From an uncultured Bacteroidota bacterium (lineage in GTDB: Bacteria > Bacteroidota > Bacteroidia > Bacteroidales > WCHB1-69): a DNA stretch of 37,665 bases. Made by a program: the position numbers and the translations under genes. The notes beneath the pieces were generated by a model. The model saw only the letters and a program-made list of their open reading frames with translations. It did no database searches and had not been told where the DNA came from. The DNA is taken from the NCBI GenBank assembly GCA_902786595.1, contig CADADB010000021.1, positions 1 to 37,665 of the forward strand, given 5' to 3'. Below are positions 13,970 to 22,400 of this stretch, piece by piece (positions within the stretch are counted from its first letter, which is position 1; the number at the start of each line of letters is the position of its first letter).

Positions 13970-15343
13970 ATGAAAAAAGTTCTGTTTTTAACAATCTTGT
14001 TGACAACCTGTATTTCGACTTTTGCGCAAACAGTGTCATTGACTTTCTCCGGCAAGGATGAGTCGAATCGCTATGTGCGTATAGACAGCGTTATTGTGGA
14101 AAACCTCACAAAAGGCTGGCAAGAGGTGTTGGTCTATCCTGACACGACTTTAACGATGACTGTTTCCAGCGGCGATGGCATAGCCATATTGGATGCTCCC
14201 CTGACATTGTCGCCAAACAATCCGAACCCGTTTGACGGCACCACATTCGTGAATGTCAACTTGTCCGAATCGGACAATTTAGGGGTGGAGATCACGGATA
14301 TTGCCGGACGTGTCCTGTTATCGGAACAGTACAAGTCCGTACAGCCCGGTTCCCATCTTCTACGTATCACTCTCGCAAAATCTGGGGTTTACCTCTTGAG
14401 GGCACGCATCAAAGGCCAGACAGCAGCTGTGAAAATGATAAACCGCAGCGATGGCGGCGAGAACACGATTGCCTTTTCAGACAAAGGCGGCTTCCCTTAT
14501 GCCACCCTCCAAGAAAAAACAGGATTGAAAGGTGTCTCCAACAAGCCGTTCAACATCGGCGATGAGATGAAATTTCTCGCCTATGCCACCATCTACGGAA
14601 TGGGGCTGCAAAGCGGTCCAATCGTCCAAAATCAGGATGCCTCCCAAGATTTCCTTTTCACCTTCGTCTCCGGAATCCCGGCAGGCGATGGTTTGCCGTG
14701 CTCTTCCGAGGCCTCGGTGAGTGATTATGACGGGAATGTCTATAACACCGTTCAAATCGGGCAGCAGTGCTGGCTGAAAGAGAATCTGAAGACCACGCAC
14801 TTCAGCGATGGGACGGCTATCTCGCAAGGATCAACCTCCGTAAGCAGCACCTCGGCCCTGTATTATGATAATCAGTCATTAGGGCATTTATACAACTGGC
14901 CTGCTACGGTGCGCGGTGGAGCTGACACCTTGTCCGGCTACGTTCAAGGAGTGTGCCCGACTGGATGGCATGTCCCGAGTTATGGCGAATGGAATGCGCT
15001 TATTTCCTATGTAAAAACCCAACCCGCCTATTATTGCGACAGTGACAGCAACAATATTGCCAAGGCATTGGCCAGTACCAACTATTGGAACACAACCACA
15101 AACTCTTGCGCGGTAGGCAACAACCCGGAGTCAAACAATGCGACCGGGTTTTCAGCCCGTCCCGCAGGAGCTTTTGTCTATCAGATAGTTTATCTATGGA
15201 ACCAAACAAGCTTTTGGAGTTCAACGGAACACGAGGACGAGTCCATGGCCAGGCGCATAGGTATTTCGTATTACGTTCCCAATATATCATTAAGCGCGTT
15301 TGACAAATGGGCTGGTTTCAGTGTCCGCTGTCTCAAAGATTAG
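13970..15343 (+). CDS. Secreted FISUMP-domain protein with an internal sorting-domain-like module
   Basis: 457 residues. Signal peptide MKKVLFLTILLTTCISTFAQ. Residues ~80-160 (LSPNNPNPFDGTTFVNVNL, VEITDIAGRVLLSEQY, GVYLLRARIKGQTAAVKMI) have the form of a type IX secretion C-terminal sorting domain, although here it is internal. Residues ~245-457 are a FISUMP domain (Fibrobacter succinogenes major paralogous domain), opening YDGNVYNTVQIGQQCWLKENLKT, with CPTGWHVPSYGEWNALI and ending GFSVRCLKD. FISUMP proteins are outer-surface proteins of unknown precise role. It lies between ltaE and a glycosidase-like gene and is probably its own transcript. Confidence 0.85.
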   Translation: MKKVLFLTILLTTCISTFAQTVSLTFSGKDESNRYVRIDSVIVENLTKGWQEVLVYPDTTLTMTVSSGDGIAILDAPLTLSPNNPNPFDGTTFVNVNLSESDNLGVEITDIAGRVLLSEQYKSVQPGSHLLRITLAKSGVYLLRARIKGQTAAVKMINRSDGGENTIAFSDKGGFPYATLQEKTGLKGVSNKPFNIGDEMKFLAYATIYGMGLQSGPIVQNQDASQDFLFTFVSGIPAGDGLPCSSEASVSDYDGNVYNTVQIGQQCWLKENLKTTHFSDGTAISQGSTSVSSTSALYYDNQSLGHLYNWPATVRGGADTLSGYVQGVCPTGWHVPSYGEWNALISYVKTQPAYYCDSDSNNIAKALASTNYWNTTTNSCAVGNNPESNNATGFSARPAGAFVYQIVYLWNQTSFWSSTEHEDESMARRIGISYYVPNISLSAFDKWAGFSVRCLKD

Positions 15344-15377
15344 CACAGCATTTCCTGCTGCATATTGCTTAAAATTG

Positions 15378-15385
15378 TATTTTTG
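15378..15385 (+). promoter_or_regulatory. -7 promoter box of the phosphodiester glycosidase gene
   Basis: TATTTTTG, 24 nt before the ATG at 15409. Confidence 0.6.
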
Positions 15386-15408
15386 CCGCGTCCATATAGG
15401 AATGCGGA

Positions 15409-16290
15409 ATGATAAAACGAGTAGCCACAACCTTATTATCTCTCGCCTTCGCGCTCTGCCTCCACGCGCAGCGCGACTCCTTAGCGTTCGTGAACGGCAA
15501 CTGGAGAATCGACACCTTGGACGGAATGATGCTGAAACAGTGCCGGTTCGATGGACAGCAGCTGTTCGCCTCGAATCAGCAGATCTTTGTGCTGGAGATT
15601 CCTGATACAGTGCGCTATAAGTTGGCGTTCGCGCACGAGCCGCGCCGCACGAAGACCTCCGAAATGGCACGTAAGCATGGTGCAGTGGCGGCAGTGAATG
15701 GCTCCTTCTTCGATATGGACAAACATTTTCCGGTCTGCTACCTGCGTATCGACAGCGTGGAACTTGGGGAGAACACCCCCGGCAAGGACACCGTGAACCG
15801 CAAATACTACCAATACGGCACGCTTTGTCTTAACCACGACAGCGTTCTCATTCTCAAAACCGGTTCTTCGAGACATTGGGAGGAGGGTTTACCTTATCCG
15901 GATATTATGACTGCCGGTCCGCTGTTGATTTGGCACGACACGTTGCAGTACATGCGCGATGACCGTACTTTCGTCACAAATCGTCATAACCGCACGGCCG
16001 TGGGCATCCGCGAGGATGGCACGGTATTGCTGTTCGTGGCGGACGGTAGGGCGAAAGAAGCTGAAGGATTGTCACTTACGGAGTTGCAACAATTGTTGCG
16101 TTGGCTTGGTTGCCGTGATGCCCTCAACCTTGATGGTGGTGGCTCCACCACGATATGGCTGGATTTCAATGACTTCCAAGGTGTTGTCAACTGTCCTTCC
16201 GACAACGGCCGCTTCGATCATGAAGGCGAACGCGGCGTGTCGAACGCAGTGCTGATAATTAAGAATGCAGAATTAAGAATGCAGAATTAA
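15409..16290 (+). CDS. Secreted phosphodiester glycosidase family (NAGPA-like) protein
   Basis: 293 residues with a signal peptide ending in CLHAQ (residues 1-20). The core matches the NAGPA/phosphodiester glycosidase domain (PF09992): KHGAVAAVNGSFFDMD, PDIMTAGPLLI, NRTAVGIREDGTVLLFVADGR, LLRWLGCRDALNLDGGGSTTIW and a closing RGVSNAVLII. Family members cleave GlcNAc-phosphodiester or related bonds on exported glycans; the substrate here is unknown. The last nine residues (KNAELRMQN) are encoded by a 14-nt tandem repeat that the frame enters and leaves at the third unit's TAA. The ancestral protein probably ended near VLII. Confidence 0.88.
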   Translation: MIKRVATTLLSLAFALCLHAQRDSLAFVNGNWRIDTLDGMMLKQCRFDGQQLFASNQQIFVLEIPDTVRYKLAFAHEPRRTKTSEMARKHGAVAAVNGSFFDMDKHFPVCYLRIDSVELGENTPGKDTVNRKYYQYGTLCLNHDSVLILKTGSSRHWEEGLPYPDIMTAGPLLIWHDTLQYMRDDRTFVTNRHNRTAVGIREDGTVLLFVADGRAKEAEGLSLTELQQLLRWLGCRDALNLDGGGSTTIWLDFNDFQGVVNCPSDNGRFDHEGERGVSNAVLIIKNAELRMQN

Positions 16291-16298
16291 GAATGTCG
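16257..16298. repeat. 14-nt tandem repeat (AATTAAGAATGCAG) at the end of the glycosidase gene
   Basis: Three units: two identical, the third ending TCG. Each unit is two heptamers (AATTAAG and AATGCAG). The reading frame meets TAA out of frame in units one and two and in frame in unit three, where translation ends. Confidence 0.9.
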
Positions 16299-16309
16299 AA
16301 TGTTGCATT

Positions 16310-16351
16310 TAGCCAATAGCTAATAGCCAAAAGCTAAAAGCAAAAAACAAA
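16310..16351. repeat. TAGCYAA heptamer tract
   Basis: Six consecutive heptamers: TAGCCAA, TAGCTAA, TAGCCAA, AAGCTAA, AAGCAAA, AAACAAA. They decay toward A-rich sequence downstream. Confidence 0.85.
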
Positions 16352-16372
16352 ATCAACGTGCAATGTCAAATT

Positions 16373-16388
16373 TATTTTTGTACTTTTG
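16373..16388 (+). promoter_or_regulatory. Tandem -7 boxes before the GlsB/YeaQ gene
   Basis: TATTTTTG and TACTTTTG lie back to back, both TAnnTTTG; the second is 34 nt before the ATG. Confidence 0.6.
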
Positions 16389-16422
16389 CACCATCATAAA
16401 TGTTTAACCAAAATCTAAAACT

Positions 16423-16674
16423 ATGGACATTGTTAGCATTATCCTTTACTTGCTCTTCGGTGCAGTGGCTGGCTGGTTAGCTGGCAAACTGATGAAAGGC
16501 GGCGGCTTCGGGCTGATAGTCAACATCATCGTCGGTATTATCGGCGGATTCATCGGCGGATGGCTCATGAGTCTTGTCGGAATCCAGAAGGCCGGACTCC
16601 TTTGGGAGCTCATCGTTGCCGTCATCGGCGCATGTGTGCTGCTCTTTGTGATTTCCTTGTTCAAGAAGAAGTAA
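16423..16674 (+). CDS. GlsB/YeaQ/YmgE family small membrane protein
   Basis: 83 residues with three hydrophobic segments separated by glycine-rich turns: SIILYLLFGAVAGWLAGKLM, then IVNIIVGIIGGFIGGWLM, then LLWELIVAVIGACVLLFVI, ending in FKKK. This is the transglycosylase-associated protein family (PF04226), often stress-induced; the molecular function is not established. It is monocistronic with a strong promoter and a palindrome after it. It converges with recQ. Confidence 0.92.
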   Translation: MDIVSIILYLLFGAVAGWLAGKLMKGGGFGLIVNIIVGIIGGFIGGWLMSLVGIQKAGLLWELIVAVIGACVLLFVISLFKKK

Positions 16675-16696
16675 GGACCTCACCCTTGACATGGCT

Positions 16697-16724
16697 GTAG
16701 AGACGTTTCATGAAACGTCTCTAC
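16697..16724. repeat. 28-bp perfect palindrome, GTAGAGACG family, between convergent genes
   Basis: GTAGAGACGTTTCA and its exact complement. Read from the recQ side, the TAG in its arm is the recQ stop codon (16721-16723). It may act as a bidirectional terminator. Confidence 0.9.
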
Positions 16725-18601
16725 ATTTGATCTGCGAGGAACCGCATCACCTCTATGATTTGCGGTTCCTCGTATTTTTTTGACAGTTCAGACAATATTT
16801 CTTTCTGTGTTTTGCCTTGCTGTTGCAAATTTTTTATCTCTCTGGAAATCAGCTTAAAATCGGTATTGCGTACGCGATGGATTTGATTTCTTCTGCAAAC
16901 GTCGCATTCACCGCATGGGGTACTGTCCCATTCCCCGAAATACTGCAATAACAACTGACTGCGGCATACGTTGTCGGTTTTTACGTAATTTTCCACTGCT
17001 GCCAACCGCTCTTCCGCTTTCTCCTTCCGAAAGTCATAGATTTTTTTGTCGAAATAGAGATATTTCTCGTCAATTCTATCTTTCAAAAAGACGATTAACG
17101 GGATATTGCTCTGTGGCTGGTAGGAGAGAATTTTCTCGCTTCGCAACGCTTTAAGCTGCTCTATTACAGATTTTTCGGATGTTTCCAAACGGGAGGCCAA
17201 CAGCTGCTCGTCAATGTTGACGAATTGGGAGAATACGCCGGTATAGGAACGCAGAATTGTGGTGATCAGTGGTTCGTACTCGGGTTTTTCTTTTTGAAAT
17301 TTCAGCAATTGGTCGCCGGTAAGCCGGAACTGTAATTCGGACTTTTCGCGCAGGTGTTCGGATACGAGGATGGCGCCGATGTTGTTGAGCAGTTTCAACG
17401 CGCTAAAGTACTGTGTGGCGTTCATCTTTACAGCGCGGGCATGCTCTTCCATGGAGAATGGGAAGACCTTGTTCTGGCCTGTGCCGATTTCGATATGGTG
17501 TGACTGGCAAAGTTCGCGATAAACCTCTCGCACGCGGTCAAGTTCGGGGAAGGTGAAGGTGAAATTGCGCTTGAGCTGGGCCACGTCGTAGTTATCGTAC
17601 AGCAGGATAGCCACGGCGGGCTTTTCGTCGCGGCCGGCACGCCCCGCTTCTTGGAAGTAGGCCTCTAAGGTGTCGGGCAAGTCGATGTGTACCACGAACC
17701 GCACGTCCGGTTTGTCGATGCCCATGCCGAAAGCATTGGTGGAAACCATCACGCGGGTTTCGCCCTTCATCCAGCTCTGCTGCTTGCGGTCTCGCTCGCG
17801 AGGTTCCAATCCGGCATGGTAATAGTCGGCGGAGATGCCGTTATTGCGTAGGAAATCAGCTGTTTCCGCCGTTTTCTTTCGGTTGCGTACATACACGATG
17901 CCCGAGCCGGGATAGCGGTTCATAATCCGCAGCATTCGGCTGTTTTTGTCTTCCTCGTTGACTACAAAATAGGTCAGATTGCTCCGTTTGAAGCTCTTCT
18001 GGAAGACATTCTCGGTCTTGAAGTCCAGACGCAATTGGATATCTTTTACCACATCGGGTGTGGCGGTGGCAGTGAGCGCCAGCACTGGCACCTGCGGGAA
18101 AATCTTGCGTATCTGGGCGATTTCAAGGTACGGCGGTCGGAAATCGTAGCCCCACTGCGAGATGCAGTGTGCTTCGTCCACGGCAATCATGGAAACGGGC
18201 ATTCGTTCGAAGTTGACCTTAAAACTCTCTGTCTGAAGACGTTCAGGAGACACGTAAAGAAAACGGTATTCAAGGTCAAAGAGGCAATTGTCGATGGTGG
18301 CCTGGATTTCGCTCTGCCGCATCCCAGAGTAGATGGCTCCGGCCTTGATATGTCGTGCGCGGAGGTGCTCCACCTGATCCTTCATAAGGGCAATAAGAGG
18401 GGAGATGACGATGCAGAGACCGCCTTTCACGAGTGCAGGCACCTGGAAACAGATGGATTTTCCGCCGCCGGTGGGCAATAATGCGAGAGTGTCACGCCCC
18501 TCCAAAACAGATAGGATGATGTCCTCCTGCAGAGGCCGGAAACTGTCGTATCCCCAATGTTGCTTGAGAACGGCACGGGCATTCTGTCTAAAATCATTCA
18601 T
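16721..18601 (-). CDS. recQ: ATP-dependent DNA helicase RecQ
   Basis: 626 residues. A 3'-5' SF2 helicase in recombination and fork repair. Walker A is T44-GGG-K48-S49; the Walker B/aromatic loop is D142-E-A-H145-CISQWGYDFRPPY. Motif VI is QEAGRAGRDEKPA. A RecQ-C-terminal zinc region lies near residues 540-570 (CRSQLLLQYFGE, CGECDVC). The C-terminal ~50 residues are helical (KNLQQQGKTQKEILSELSKK) and there is no HRDC domain, unlike E. coli RecQ. It follows the BFN nuclease gene by 37 nt and is probably in one transcript with purL and that gene. Its TAG stop sits in a palindromic repeat. Confidence 0.95.
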   Translation of the reverse strand: MNDFRQNARAVLKQHWGYDSFRPLQEDIILSVLEGRDTLALLPTGGGKSICFQVPALVKGGLCIVISPLIALMKDQVEHLRARHIKAGAIYSGMRQSEIQATIDNCLFDLEYRFLYVSPERLQTESFKVNFERMPVSMIAVDEAHCISQWGYDFRPPYLEIAQIRKIFPQVPVLALTATATPDVVKDIQLRLDFKTENVFQKSFKRSNLTYFVVNEEDKNSRMLRIMNRYPGSGIVYVRNRKKTAETADFLRNNGISADYYHAGLEPRERDRKQQSWMKGETRVMVSTNAFGMGIDKPDVRFVVHIDLPDTLEAYFQEAGRAGRDEKPAVAILLYDNYDVAQLKRNFTFTFPELDRVREVYRELCQSHHIEIGTGQNKVFPFSMEEHARAVKMNATQYFSALKLLNNIGAILVSEHLREKSELQFRLTGDQLLKFQKEKPEYEPLITTILRSYTGVFSQFVNIDEQLLASRLETSEKSVIEQLKALRSEKILSYQPQSNIPLIVFLKDRIDEKYLYFDKKIYDFRKEKAEERLAAVENYVKTDNVCRSQLLLQYFGEWDSTPCGECDVCRRNQIHRVRNTDFKLISREIKNLQQQGKTQKEILSELSKKYEEPQIIEVMRFLADQM

Positions 18602-18607
18602 CTTCCA

Positions 18608-18656
18608 GTTTCAGGTTTCAAGTTGTAGGTCTTACGTCTCAAGTCTTACGTCTATC
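18608..18656. repeat. Seven-unit heptamer tract (GTYTYAV) at the BFN gene stop
   Basis: Units GTTTCAG, GTTTCAA, GTTGTAG, GTCTTAC, GTCTCAA, GTCTTAC, GTCTATC. On the minus strand the tract overlaps the last codons and TGA stop of the BFN gene and fills the gap to recQ. Confidence 0.85.
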
Positions 18657-19277
18657 GATCTCCTCCTGAATCTTCGCCGCCAGCTCATAATTTTCCTCCT
18701 CAATGGCGTTCTGCAACAAATCCTTTAACTCTGTCAGGGAAAGAGCGGCCCATTCTGATTGTGCAGTCGTGGCCTCAGGAGTGCTCCGCATAAAGTCGGA
18801 ACCTTCCGATTGCAAGTTCCCTTCTTGAATATTGGAAGATTTCACGGCAACCTGCATCTGCTCTTCAAACAAAACTTTATTGAAGTAGATCGGAACTCCG
18901 GCGCATAAGGCGATGGCTACGGCATCCGACGGGCGAGCGTCAACCTCAAAGTACGATTCGGTCGGCGTTTGGATAACGATGGAAGCATAGTAAATGCCTT
19001 GACTGAACTCGTTGATGGAGACAAACTCAATATTGTAGTCGGGAATGTTGTTCGCAATCAAATCAACGAATAAAGCATGGGTAAGTGGCCTTTGTGGAAG
19101 TCTTCCGTGCAGCTCGCCCAGAATTGCCCGTGCCTCGTTCAACCCGATGATGATGGGGACATAGTGGGTGAGATTCGACTTGTCCACCAGAATCATGGAG
19201 AACGCTTCCATGGCCTGTGTGGACGACCTGACGTCAAAAACCGTCACTTCAATATATTCTATATCGTTGATTCGCAT
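18639..19277 (-). CDS. Bifunctional nuclease (BFN/DUF151) protein with UVR motif
   Basis: 212 residues. Residues 1-~140 are a BFN domain (VPIIIGLNEARAILGELHG, RPLTHALFVDLI, FEVDARPSDAVAIALCAGVPIYF). Residues ~177-210 are a UVR motif (LTELKDLLQNAIEEENYELAAKIQEEIDRR), the helix pair that UvrB and UvrC use to interact. BFN proteins are proposed nucleases, but in vivo roles are uncertain. Its place between purL and recQ, with the same strand and short gaps, suggests co-transcription and perhaps a link to DNA repair. The final KT-stop is formed by a heptamer repeat. Confidence 0.92.
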   Translation of the reverse strand: MRINDIEYIEVTVFDVRSSTQAMEAFSMILVDKSNLTHYVPIIIGLNEARAILGELHGRLPQRPLTHALFVDLIANNIPDYNIEFVSINEFSQGIYYASIVIQTPTESYFEVDARPSDAVAIALCAGVPIYFNKVLFEEQMQVAVKSSNIQEGNLQSEGSDFMRSTPEATTAQSEWAALSLTELKDLLQNAIEEENYELAAKIQEEIDRRKT

Positions 19278-19282
19278 TTTTT

Positions 19283-19474
19283 GAATGGTTATAGGTTATG
19301 GGTTATGGGTTATTGAAGCTGGTGTATTGGTGAATAGTGATTAGTGAATAGTGATTGGTGAACAGTGAGTGAACAGATGGTATCGTATTTTATCTCATCC
19401 TTTCATCGCTTTTCATAGCTTCGTCGTTTCATCGTTTCATCGTCTCATCGCCTCATCGTCTCATCGCCTTTTAT
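19283..19474. repeat. Spacer made of three tandem-repeat tracts between purL and the BFN gene
   Basis: 19287-19320: GGTTATR heptamers ending TTATTGAAGCT. 19330-19364: five heptamers GTGAATA, GTGATTA, GTGAATA, GTGATTG, GTGAACA. 19421-19474: octamers TCATCGTT, TCATCGTC, TCATCGCC, which read GATGARRC on the purL strand, so each carries TGA. No gene is present. Confidence 0.85.
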
Positions 19475-22400
19475 CGTCCGAAATACGCCACCGCATTCGC
19501 AAAGATATCCTGTTCTTTGTTCCCGCTGATGTTCTTGTAGAGGTTGCGTCCCTTGCGTTCGCTGTGACCCATCTTGCCGAGAATCAGTCCGTTGTCGGAA
19601 ACGATGCCCTCGATAGCGTAGAAGGAGCCGTTGGGGTTGTCCTCGGGATCCATGCTTACCTGACCGTTTTCGTCGCAGTACTGGAACGCGACCTGACCGT
19701 TCTCAAAGAGCTGCTTGGCAAGCTCTTGCGATACTACGAACTTGCCCTCACCGTGGCTGACGGCAATCTGGTGGACATCGCCTTCCTTGAAGGAGGCGAG
19801 CCATGGGGAGTTGGTGCTGCCCACGCGGGTGCGCACGATACGCGAGATGTGGCGGTTGATGTTGTTACGGTAGAGGGTGGGGGAGTCGGGCGTGACGTCG
19901 CCGAGCTTGCCGAAGGGCAGCAGTCCCGACTTGACGAGTGCTTGGAAGCCGTTGCAGATGCCGAGCACCAAACATTTACGGACCAGCAGGTCCTCTACGG
20001 CCGCTTTGACTTTCGGACTATTGAGCACGTTGGCGATGAACTTGCCGCTGCCGTCGGGCTCGTCACCCAAGCTGAAACCGCCGGAGAGCGCGAGGATTTG
20101 TGACTCACGGATGGCTGCCGCCAATTCGTCGATGGAGTGCTCGATGGCTGCCTCGTCCAAGTTCTTGAAGACCAAGATGCGGGTTTCCGCACCGGCGTCT
20201 TCGAACGCTTTCGCTGTGTCGTAGTCGCAGTTGGTGCCGGGGAACACGGGCAAAATCACCTTCGGCTTGTTGACTTTCGTGGCAGGCGCGAAATTGTTGT
20301 TCTGCGCGTTGCGTGTGAACTCTGTTCCCACGGAAGCTGTCTCGTTCGGGGCGGTCTGCGGGTAGAGCTTGCCATAGAAGCCACGCCAAGCCGCCAACAG
20401 CGCCGCCTTGTCGAGCTTCTCGCCGTTAACGATGAAGTCGTCTGCGACTTTACCCAATTCGATGGCAAATGAAGCATCCAGTTTCTCGGTGGTTTCCACG
20501 ATGAAACTGCCGTAAGCATAGTCGAACAAATCCTTATCGGTCTGAATATCAAATCCTAAATCGTTGCCGAAGCTCATCTTGGCCAGTGCTTCCGCGATGC
20601 CGCCGAATTGCAATGTGAAGGCGGAGACTATCTTTTGGTCCAGAATGTTTTTGCGTATAAAGTCGAATATCTCGGAAGTGTGCTGGATATTCGGGATGTC
20701 GTTTTCTAACTTGTTTTCTATTAGGTAGATGTAGTTGCCTTTTTGTTTGAACTCCGGCGAAATGATGTGGTCGGAATTCTCCGTGGTGATGGCGAAAGAG
20801 ACAATGGTAGGCGGCACGTGCATGTCCTTGAATGTGCCGCTCATGGAGTCTTTGCCGCCCAAGGAAGCGAGTCCGAATTCTTTCTGCATCCAGAAAGCGC
20901 CCAACAACGCGGAAAGCGGTTTGCCCCAACGGGTGGCATCTTTGCCGAGCTTTTCGAAGTATTCCTGGAATGTGAAACGGATCTTATGGTAGTCGCCGCC
21001 GGCCGCCACGATTTTCGACATGGCTTCCAACACGGCCATTACCCCCGCATGATACGGGGACCGGATGGCGATGAACGGGTTGTAGCCGAACGCCATGATG
21101 GAGGCAAGGTTCGTATGTCCATGCAGCACCGGCAGTTTCTGTGCGCTCACCTGCGCTTCCGTCAGCTGGTCCTTGCCGCCGAACGGCATCAACACGGTGG
21201 AGGCACCGATAGTGGCGTCGAACATCTCGATGAGACCCTTTTGGGAAGCTACGTTCGGGTTGGTGAGGCAGCTATGCCATTTCTCTTGCATTGTTTTCCC
21301 TTGAATGTCAGCGGGTTTCAGCACCGCGTTATCTACAGGCGCGATTTTGGCGGTTACCTTTTGGCGCACGCCGTTGGTGTTGATGAAGTCGCGGCTGAGG
21401 TCCACGATGGTCTTGCCGCGCCAGGTCATCGTGAGGCGGTTGTCGTCGGTCACCTTGGCGATAATGTTGGCTTCGAGGTTTTCTTCGCGGCAGTATTGGA
21501 AGAAGGTCTCCACGTCTTCGGGCGCGACCACCACGCTCATGCGCTCCTGCGATTCGCTGATGGCGACCTCCGTGCCGTTCAGACCCTTGTATTTCGTGCG
21601 CACTGTGTCCAGGTTGATGACGAGACCGTCAGCCAACTCGCCGATGGCGACGCTGACACCGCCCGCGCCGAAGTCATTGGACTTCTTGATGAGCTTCGTC
21701 ACTTCAGGACGACGGAACAGGTGCTGGATTTTGCGCTCTTCGGGTGCGTTACCCTTCTGCACCTCGGCAGCGCACGTGTCGAGCGACTTTTCCGTGTGCT
21801 CTTTCGAGGAACCGGTGGCACCGCCGATACCGTCGCGACCGGTGCGTCCACCGAACATGATGATGATGTCGCCGGGCAGCGGACGCTCGCGGCGAACTTG
21901 GTTCTCGGGAACGGCACCCACCACGGCTCCGATTTCCAGACGTTTCGCTTGGTAATCAGGGTGATAGATTTCGCGAACGCAGGTGGTGGCCAAACCGATT
22001 TGGTTGCCGTAAGAGGAATATCCAGCGGCAGCAGTCTTGGAAATCACCGACTGCGGGAGTTTGCCAGGCAGCGTGGCAGAAATCGGGGCGTTGATGTCAC
22101 CTGCGCCCGTAACGCGCAGTGCCTGATACACATAGCTGCGCCCACTCAGCGGATCGCGGATGGCGCCGCCCACGCAGGTGGCTGCACCGCCGAACGGCTC
22201 AATTTCCGTCGGGTGGTTATGCGTTTCGTTCTTGTACATCAGCAGCCAATCCTCCTCTTTACCATCGACATCCACCTTCACGCGGATGCTGCAGGCGTTG
22301 TTCTCCTCGGAGATCTCCTTGTCGGGGAGGTTGCCGCGTTTGTACTCGTATTTGCCGTTGATGGAAGCCAGATCCATCAGCGTGACCGGACGTTGCGTCT

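Noticed and set aside
15920-15950. Second sigma-54-like site (TGGCAC followed by GTTGCA)
   Set aside because: The spacing between GG and GC is eleven bases, not ten, and it lies inside a coding region.
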